Part shown: one piece after another, positions 54,001 through 63,000 of the stretch
Layout of the letters: the number at the start of each line of letters is the position of its first letter
Numbering within the stretch: position 1 is the first letter of the stretch
Source: Blastomussa wellsi
Taxonomy: Eukaryota > Cnidaria > Anthozoa > Scleractinia > Plerogyridae
Length of the DNA stretch: 64,000 bases
Direction of reading: 5' to 3'
NCBI GenBank assembly: GCA_947652115.1
Contig: OX393561.1
Span: 1,865,318-1,929,317 of the forward strand
Translations under genes and position numbers: made by a program
Notes under the pieces: generated by a model
Told to the model about the DNA's origin: nothing
Seen by the model: only the letters and a program-made list of their open reading frames with translations
Databases searched by the model: none

Positions 54001-57000
54001 AGGAATGGAAACTTTGTGTCCTGAAAAAAGGTAGGAAAGTGGTAGAAAACAGGTCTCCTTCCTTATGGGGGTGTCTAGAAGATGGGAAGAATCCACGACA
54101 AAAGAACACATACGTTACAGAGCTTACCTGGAAGTTCTGTGAGACACTTATGCTAGCTGTTGCTTTCACCCAGTTGTCTCCTTGGTCTCCCGTCTTTGTC
54201 CAAATATTGTTCATTGCTCCAGTAGTGCTTGTTCTGGTGTAAACATTCAGTGTTCCAATATGGCTGCCATACATGTGGTAAAAGAATCGCACCTTGCACG
54301 TGCTTGTAGGCTTGAATACAGCACTTCCAATCGTTGCATTGTCGCCCTTTTTGCGTGGCGATGATGCTTCAATGTACATGTAATAGCCTGTTAAACCAAA
54401 GGACAAAACAAATGTTATCAAACTGTGTGATGAAAAGTACGTTATGTTCGCTTTCCTGGCAGAAAAATAAATTATATGCCCACAGATATAAAATAGAAAA
54501 ATCCATTATTTTCATGTCTTACCATTGCGTGTTTTAGTGGTGTGATCATAAGATGGGCCTGTTCCAAATGAGCCTGTTCGTCCAGCTTGTCTCTTCCAGT
54601 TGAAAACATCATTTGCTAGCTGCATGTAGTCACAGATACCTGCCTCAAAGTTACATCTGCAAGTGCAACGAACAGTAAAACCCCGCGTGTAAGAACCTTG
54701 ATTTTTCTAAGTTAGTCCAAAATCACAGTATATGCGCTTATAAAAACCCTGAAAGATCATATAGAGATGGTATTTGAAATTCTAGCCTAAACAGGGTCTA
54801 TATAAGAGGGTGTAAATCAAAAATTTTAGGTTCTTAAATTCTATGTTCTTTGAATTTTTTCACTGGGCAAGTGGGATTTGGGTGACTGGGAATGGGAATT
54901 TAGAAACAAAAAATGGGAGAGGAAATGAGATCAGGCTCAAACATATTGGGGTTGGAAAATGGGATTTGGCAGCCCTCAAGACTCTCGTTTAAGGATCGCC
55001 AACTTTACGCTGATTAAGCCAAAGGAGTGCAACAGTTCAAATACCTGTTGTATTTAGTACAGGTAGCGTTTCTCTCTTCCGAGCCATCACAACAATCTGG
55101 TTCAAAATCGCACTTGGCCGACTTGTCAATGCAGTGGCCACTGTCACACGAGAAAGTATTCCCACTACAGCTGCTGGGTGGTAAAGGCTGCATGCAGTTT
55201 TCAAAACTAACGTCATCCACAGCTATATCGCCAAGAGTTCCACTAGAGTAATGTTTTGCCATAATGACAATCTGTAGAGAGAGTAATGAACATTTGTAAG
55301 AAGTACAAATGACTACTTTAACATTCTGCCAATCATCTTTCAAGACACCAACGTTGGTTATGACAAATTATTAATTTGCAACGAATACACATTTTAATAT
55401 GCAGATTTTTTAACGTTGCTTTTAATGAAAAGCTGTGGAATAAAAAAATTGGACACCCTCCAGACAAGAGATAGACTCACTGACCTGGAAATCATTTGCA
55501 CACTTTGGAACCTTCACTATTCCCTGTTTCCACTGATTGCCTTGGTTGCCACGAATGTTAAACAGTTGTCTGTCCTGTGAATTTCTGCGGTAATAGACCT
55601 GAAGGTAACCAATGTGGGGACCCCACATGTGATACCAGAACTTGAACTGGCATGTTTTTCCAGCTTGTATGAAGAGTGGACTGATCATGTGTGCATCAGC
55701 GAAAAAGCTTGTGCGGTTGGTGACTTCCGTGTACACATAGTAACCTGAAACACGAACACGGAAATGGTGCTAAGCATTTGCTTTGAGAAACACAATATGC
55801 AAAGGGTGTTCTGTCTTGTGCAACTTGTTTTACCAAGCCTGGCTGTAACGAAGGGCAAGTCCCTTCAATTTAGTTTGTCTTATTTTTAGCTATGTACTGC
55901 CATCCCATGTGATGCTCAACAAGACTGGCTGACGTTGGATGCTAGCCTGGTAGCCCATAATGCCGTCACCTACACGTACATTTGCCGTGCATTCGAACAA
56001 GTTGGAAGTTAAGTTGTTAAAACAAACAAACAAGAGAGAATTTACATCTGAAATGTCAGAAGGGTCCAATCTTGCTAGAAATCGCAACACTACATTATGA
56101 GGAAAGTGAGGCAAGGTGGCAAGTTTGAATAAAAACCTTGAAAACCAGCTCAGGCTAGTAGACTGCACCGGTTTGCAAATCAGCCATCTTAGTGTATCGC
56201 ACAATACTCTTGACTAAACCTTACTAAAAACCCTACAAATGGGCCGAACTTATTCGCAGAAGTTTAACTGAATCAGTCATACTTGCGCATCGCATTTCTG
56301 CCACATGTTCTCGACTAAAGCACCAGTTACAAATAGGCAGACAGGGCCTGACTACACGAGGTTAAGTGAAGCAAAATAAAATGAACAAGATAACAAAACC
56401 TGCTGATGTGTTGTAGGTGTGGTCTGTAGACGGACCCGTCAATTTTGAAGGAGTTTTGCCTCTGTATCGAATCCAGTCATAGTGATCTCCCGCCTGAGCA
56501 TTCACCCATTTGCAGTATCCTTTCTCGAAGTTACATGTTGAAGGGCAATTAGCCTCATCGGACTTGTCTGAACAGTCAGTTCGGAAATCACAGACTTTGC
56601 TGCTGCCGATGCACTGGCCGTTAGTACACCTGGCGACCAAGCAGCAGCAGTTTATTCATTGATTGACAAACATGTGTTGTTCATGAAAGCAAGTCTGTAG
56701 ATTTCTTGCTTAACATAAATTTCATGCCATAGTATACACGTGGGATAAATGAATTTAAGAATTAACGTTAAAGATTAGGAAATGAAGTGACTTTACAAGT
56801 AGTCCACATTACATGCGGGATAAATGAATTTTAGAATTAACGTTAAAGATTAGGAAATGAAGTGACTTTACAAGTAGTCCACATTACATGTGGGATAAAT
56901 GAATTTAAGAATTAACGTTAAAGGTTAAGAAATGAAGTGACTTTACAAGTAGTCCACCTTACACGTGGGATAAATGAATTTTAGAATTAACGTTAAAGAT

Positions 57001-60000
57001 TAAGAAATGAAGTGACTTTACAAGTAGTCCACATTACACGTGGGATAAATGAATTTAAGAATTAACGTTAAAGATTAAGAAATGAAGTGACTTTACAAGT
57101 AGTCCACATTACATGTGGGATAAATGAATTTTAGAATTAACGTTAAAGATTAGGAAATGAAGTGACTTTACAAGTAGTCCATATTACATGTGGGATAAAT
57201 GAATTTTAGAATTAACGTTAAAGGTTAAGAAATGAAGTGACTTTACAAGTAGTCCACATTACATGTGGGATAAATGAATTTTAGAATTAACGTTAAAGGT
57301 TAAGAAATGAAGTGACTTTACAAGTAGTCCACATTACATGTGGGATAAATGAATTTTAGAATTAACGTTAAAGGTTAAGAAATGAAGTGACTTTACAAGT
57401 AGTCCACATTACATGTGGGATAAATGAATTTTAGAATTAACGTTAAAGATTAGGAAATGAAGTGACTTTATAAGTAGTCCACATTTTCAGGCTGATGTTT
57501 GTGCTTCATTGGGTTTATGATCCATGTAAAATGGCACAGCTGACGTCATAATGCATACGACAAAAGCAAAACGATGATCAAAGGAGTCATTGCATCTTGT
57601 ACAATAGAGTGATACAATAGGATGCTATTATTCGTTTTACACTGAACATGAGCCCTTCATTGAACTAGCTTAAACCGAACCAACAATGCTTAGGCTGACA
57701 CGGTTGGCTGGCTGATCGTCGCCAGCTTTCAACTATTTACCTGCAACTGAACCCCCTTCAAGGCACACATCTCTACGATAGACAACTTGAGTATGTGCTT
57801 TAGAAAGAGTCGCTGCATATGAAAATAGGGCTTCAGTACCACACCAACAATTCAAAAATGTCAGCTTTCAGAAGAATGTCATATCTATACATTAATGTTT
57901 CTATATTAGATTTGTAGAACAACATACTTGTATTGCCCTGAATCACAGCCTGGAGGTGGTGTTCCAGGTTGTGCAGTTGGTGAAATTGTTGCTGAGGTGT
58001 CTGGCCGACAATCTGGTGTAAATGAGATGTCATCCAGAGCTATGTCTCCCTGGTATCCTGGACCACTCATCCCTTCTATCACTACTTGGTAATTCACAGC
58101 GCTGACCAGAGGGATCTCGGCTCGCCTCCAGATGTCGCCTTGTTCGCCTGCAAATATTAAATCAATACATGAATACGCTGCGACCTGTCTACAACAGACA
58201 TTTTAGGACAGAAAGAGTTGTATATAAAACACGACAGACAGTGTTTCATCCCATTTCCAAACACTGAGGATAAAGTTGTGTTTTTGATGAACTTCCACAT
58301 GTTTGGAAATAAGATGAACTAAATAAATTATTAATGAGTTCAAGGTTTCATTTAGGGGGTAATAATAATAATAATAACTTTATGACATAGGGTGATGACA
58401 TAGCGATTTTCAGCCCGGGCTGAGATTTCCGCCTGGGTTCTGAAAGAAATCCTATAAAAATGAACGTGAAGATTGTGAAACCGGGCTAGGATTTTCAGCC
58501 CGGGCAAACGAAATTCACCATGTAATCACCCCCTAAGTCAGGTGAATGTGTTGGTGCATAATCAATATCTACATAATCATAATCTACATTGATCAAAGAG
58601 GTAATATTGTTGTGCGAAATTAGATATTAGTTCCTTTACCTGTTTTGTTCCAAATGGTCCTTAATGGCCCTGTGACCGATGTTTTAAGCCTGATGTTGAG
58701 TGTATCGACATCCGCACCGAACATGTGATACCAGAAGCGTATGAAGCAGCTGTCATTCTGCCCAGAGGGTCTGAAAGTGATACTGCTCAAGCGAGCAGTT
58801 TCGTTTGCTTTCCTTGGGGATGAAGTTTCAATATACACATAGTAACCCTTTGTGGTCCCTAAAAACAATTTGAACACAGACGTCAATATCTGGTTTTGTT
58901 TTTACTGTTTATTCAGATCCTGTCCTTTAATATCGCATAAGATGCGATCGTGGGCTCAAAAAAGGTTTTAAGTGTACAGATTACCTTAATTTAAAAGAAG
59001 TTCAGTTGTTTTAAAATGTACAAACTCAACTTGCCTAGAGTTATCCTTTTCATTCTCTGCGAATATTCGCAAAAATGTAAGGATAGGCTCCTGGTTTAAA
59101 TGACTAAATGTGAAATTTCCATTACGAAATGAATTTGGAACCATGCTCCTCACATCAAGGCAGCAAGGTACACAAAGACACTCGACAAGAATATACAAGG
59201 GTGCTTGTATAGTGTTCATCATGTGAAAACAAAGGCTTAAACCGACAACCAAAAGAAACTTTAGTGTTTTCAGACTCGAGTTACCTGTGGTATGATCTCT
59301 CCCTGGTCCAGTTAGCCATGATGCCGTGCCACCACTATCTCTAGTCCAATCAAAGATGTCATCAGTATCTTGGGTCCAGCTACACAAGTCTCTTTCAAAG
59401 TTGCACCTTTCTTTGTATTTGGCACAAGTGGCTGGTAATTCATCACTCTCGTCACCACAATCATCAGAGAAATCACAAACCTTTAAAGTGACATTTTAGT
59501 CTTAGCAAGCTTGTCTAAGTATGTGTTGAGGGTATACCTTTTGAGGCCGCATATGGAGGTAGGAGACACTTGAAAAAGTCATCCTTTCTTTAATTATGGA
59601 CATAATGAAAGTCACTTAATTTTCTCGCCATTTTATGTTCGCAACCTGATTTTTTTCATGTACTAAGGTATTCAAAGAGCCCCCTTAGCTTAATTCATGT
59701 CTTTGACGACATGGAGCACCAAGGGCAAGAAAATATTATTATGGATGCTCTGATGATGCAGCAAAAAGATTACGAAGATTGGAACGCAGGAAAAACTCAC
59801 AAGTATTATCAGAGTGAGTTAACATGTCATGGTGCCGCCAAGGACAGACAAAAGATAGACAGGCATGAGTAGCAAGTTTAAATTGGTTAAGAAGTTAAAA
59901 GATCAGTGATTCAGCACCTGGTTGGGTTTGACACAAGAGCCTCTAGTACAGCGGTACTCCCCTGAATTACATGCTCTTATGGGGGGCAGTGCACAACCTG

Positions 60001-63000
60001 GGAATGTGATGTCATCAACAGCCATGTCTGCAGCTGATAGGAACTTGGACGCAACAAACTGAAGTCTAAAATCTAGAAAAATATACAGTTGTTTTCTTTG
60101 TAACATAGCATCGTCAAAAGTTAACATTCGGGCATTTATCATCAATAAATCCTGCATATATATAACAGGACACCCTTTTGTAAATTAACTAAACATATGA
60201 TGCTGACAACGTTCTAATCCAAGAAAAGCGAAGCATAGTATTGTGAACTCTCAAGACCATCAAAGCCAACAAAAACATAGAACAAAAAACTGTATCACGA
60301 TTCCAAACCATCACAAGCATAGTACGATATTACAGTCTTTTCCGTAAAACCGTGAACACCAGAAATGTTTATGGAATGTTATTGTGTTACAAAGAAAAAG
60401 CCAATCAGGTGTGAGAAAACTAAACAGCAACGGTAATTAGTTTGTGGTTTTGAGGTTTGTTCGCGTGTCCTGAACTTTGCTGCGATTGGTCACTACACAA
60501 TAAACATTCCAGAAATTTGTTCTGGTGTTCACGGTTTTACGGGAAAGACTGTAAAGTTTCTGACAGTCAGAATGCCAAATGGAACCAAACAAGTGAATGA
60601 ACAATGATAATTGTACCACACTTGACAACATAAGACAGTCAAGTGCTCCACAAAATTCTTAATTATAATTATAATAATTTATTCTTTTCTCCTAACTTGT
60701 ACACATAACGTAAAAAATTAACACCAGCAAATGTGTGGCCCAAGATGAGCAAATTTACTTACCTTTATCGAGATGGCCTAATCCAACTTGTGCTCTATTC
60801 CATTTGTTTCCTTTGTTGCCTGTGACCTCAATGAGGGTGGATGTGGATCCCTTGTACTTAAGCTTCAAGTAAAGTGATCCTGTAAAAAGACTACTACTCG
60901 CAGTATACATGTGATAATAGAAGCTCACAATGCAGCCTGCTCCTGTTCTGGTCATGTTAGGACTTTGTAGAGTTGCATCGTCAAAAAAGGAACCAGCACC
61001 AGAGTGAACATAGGCATAGTAACCTTCAAAGTGATGATACATTATCAAAATGAGACAGAGATTACTACGGGTACAATACGCATGCTACACACCCTGCAAT
61101 CTACAATACAAAGTAGCCTTGATATGTCAACCGCTAGTTACATTTTTGCTACCGCCAATGTTAGCCGGCATATCAGTTGACAGAAGTTCATACCAATGCG
61201 TTCAAACGTCAAACCTGTAGATTGTAAGGGTATTTTGTTTTCTTTTTACTTTTTCAATGATCATTGACTGGACCTAAAGAGTTCAATCTCAATTTTTTGA
61301 CTAACTACGCATGCGCTGCATTTAACTGGGTTCTTACGGTACCCACGGTAACACTAAAAACCTGCAAATTTGACTTTTTCTGACATACCATTCTAACAAG
61401 ACTTAAGTTTAGAACATACTATCTTTAAAGAAAAAATGCTTCATATAAAACCGTTTTGAAACAAAAACTCGTCACTCTTTCGGTTCAATATTTGTTGCTG
61501 TGTTGTCTTGGTGCGCGCGCTGCCTCGCATCAGCACCAACGACTACAGAGCGCGCGCGAAAACTGTGTTCGGCCACCTTAAAGTGCACATGAAGCTAATT
61601 TTTTTCTTTGTCGTTTTGAGTTCCTTGATATGTATAGAAAACCACTGCAAATGTAAGCATTTTACTGAACAAATATTCGAGTGATTTGAAGAGGAGAAAA
61701 GGTGCGGTTTCTCTGAAGAAAAAGTGTCCGAACACCAGGTCGAGTTTCTACTGTGAAATTGTGAAATCCTTAATGAGACGTCACTTCGGTTGCAAAGGTT
61801 TTGTTTATGGTCGTTTATAGTAAGCGCGGAGTAAGAACCTTTCACGCGAAAATGTTCCGAATGACTAGCCGTTTGTTACCGGTTCACTAGCCATTCGAGT
61901 GGAATGATATATGTTAAGCTTTCGTTTCCAAAACACCGCCATTTGTTCGAACAGCTCAACCTACTTTTTCAAAAAGCGGTCACGTTACGAACTTTGAAGG
62001 CTCATAAAATCGTCAATTTATTATTTTTCCTTCTCAAACTTTCATATTTTTCCTTTAACATGTTAAATTTTAGAAATATGTCTGAAGCCAGGTTTTGAAC
62101 GAAATTTGGATTACAAATTACCAGCAGATTACATTACAACTTACATGAAGTATTGCCACAGGTGTTGTCGACACTGGGTCCAGTCCCTGCGACAACGGTA
62201 GCACCCTTGTTTCTGTCCCATTTGTATGGCCCTAAGCTGGTGTCTTTCCAGCCACACAGGCCCGGCTCAAATGTACAGGGACCTTGGGAAAAGTCATCAA
62301 TCAGACGAAAGAAGAAATTACTTAAATCTAATAGACACAATGTGCCATGCAGAAATAATATATAAGGATACACAAACAAATAACTATTATGATGGCATTG
62401 GAGATACTCCCCAGTTTGAACGGCAAACATCATTCCTGGGCCATGTACACTGAACCTTATTTATTCTAAAAACCTGTGAAACTCACCAGTGACGTAAAAC
62501 AACGAACGAACAAGACAACAAAGAACCTCGAAACATATAGGGCAGAAAAATAATAGCTCAAATACAAAGAAAAATGTCACAGGTTCTTACACCGAGGTAA
62601 ACCCCATAATTTGGTAAATAGATTTGTCTGTAGTGTAAAAACAATTCACGTTCCTTTCAAGTACATTTCGATGACAATTTGTTGAATACTAATAATTATC
62701 TCGGTCAATCTTTAGCAACATTGCCTGATGTTAGTTAAACCTTGCTGGCTACATGCAAGTTCATTGGAACCACATTAACCTGGTCAGTAGTGGGCCACAA
62801 AAATCTGACCATAATAATAGAATGGCCGAATTAAAGAGGTTCTTTGATTAAGAAAAAGACTGCATTTTATTGCTTCAGTTTCTCAAGTTCTACGTTTCTA
62901 ACATACCACAGTTGGCCTCATCAGAACCATCTCCACAATCATCTCTATAGTCACAAACATATCCCCAGTCAATACACGGTCCATTGGAACACTTGAATCT

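Noticed and set aside
56742..57483. CRISPR-like array
   Set aside because: Units are contiguous 75-bp tandem copies with no unique spacers, in a eukaryotic intron. It is a minisatellite.
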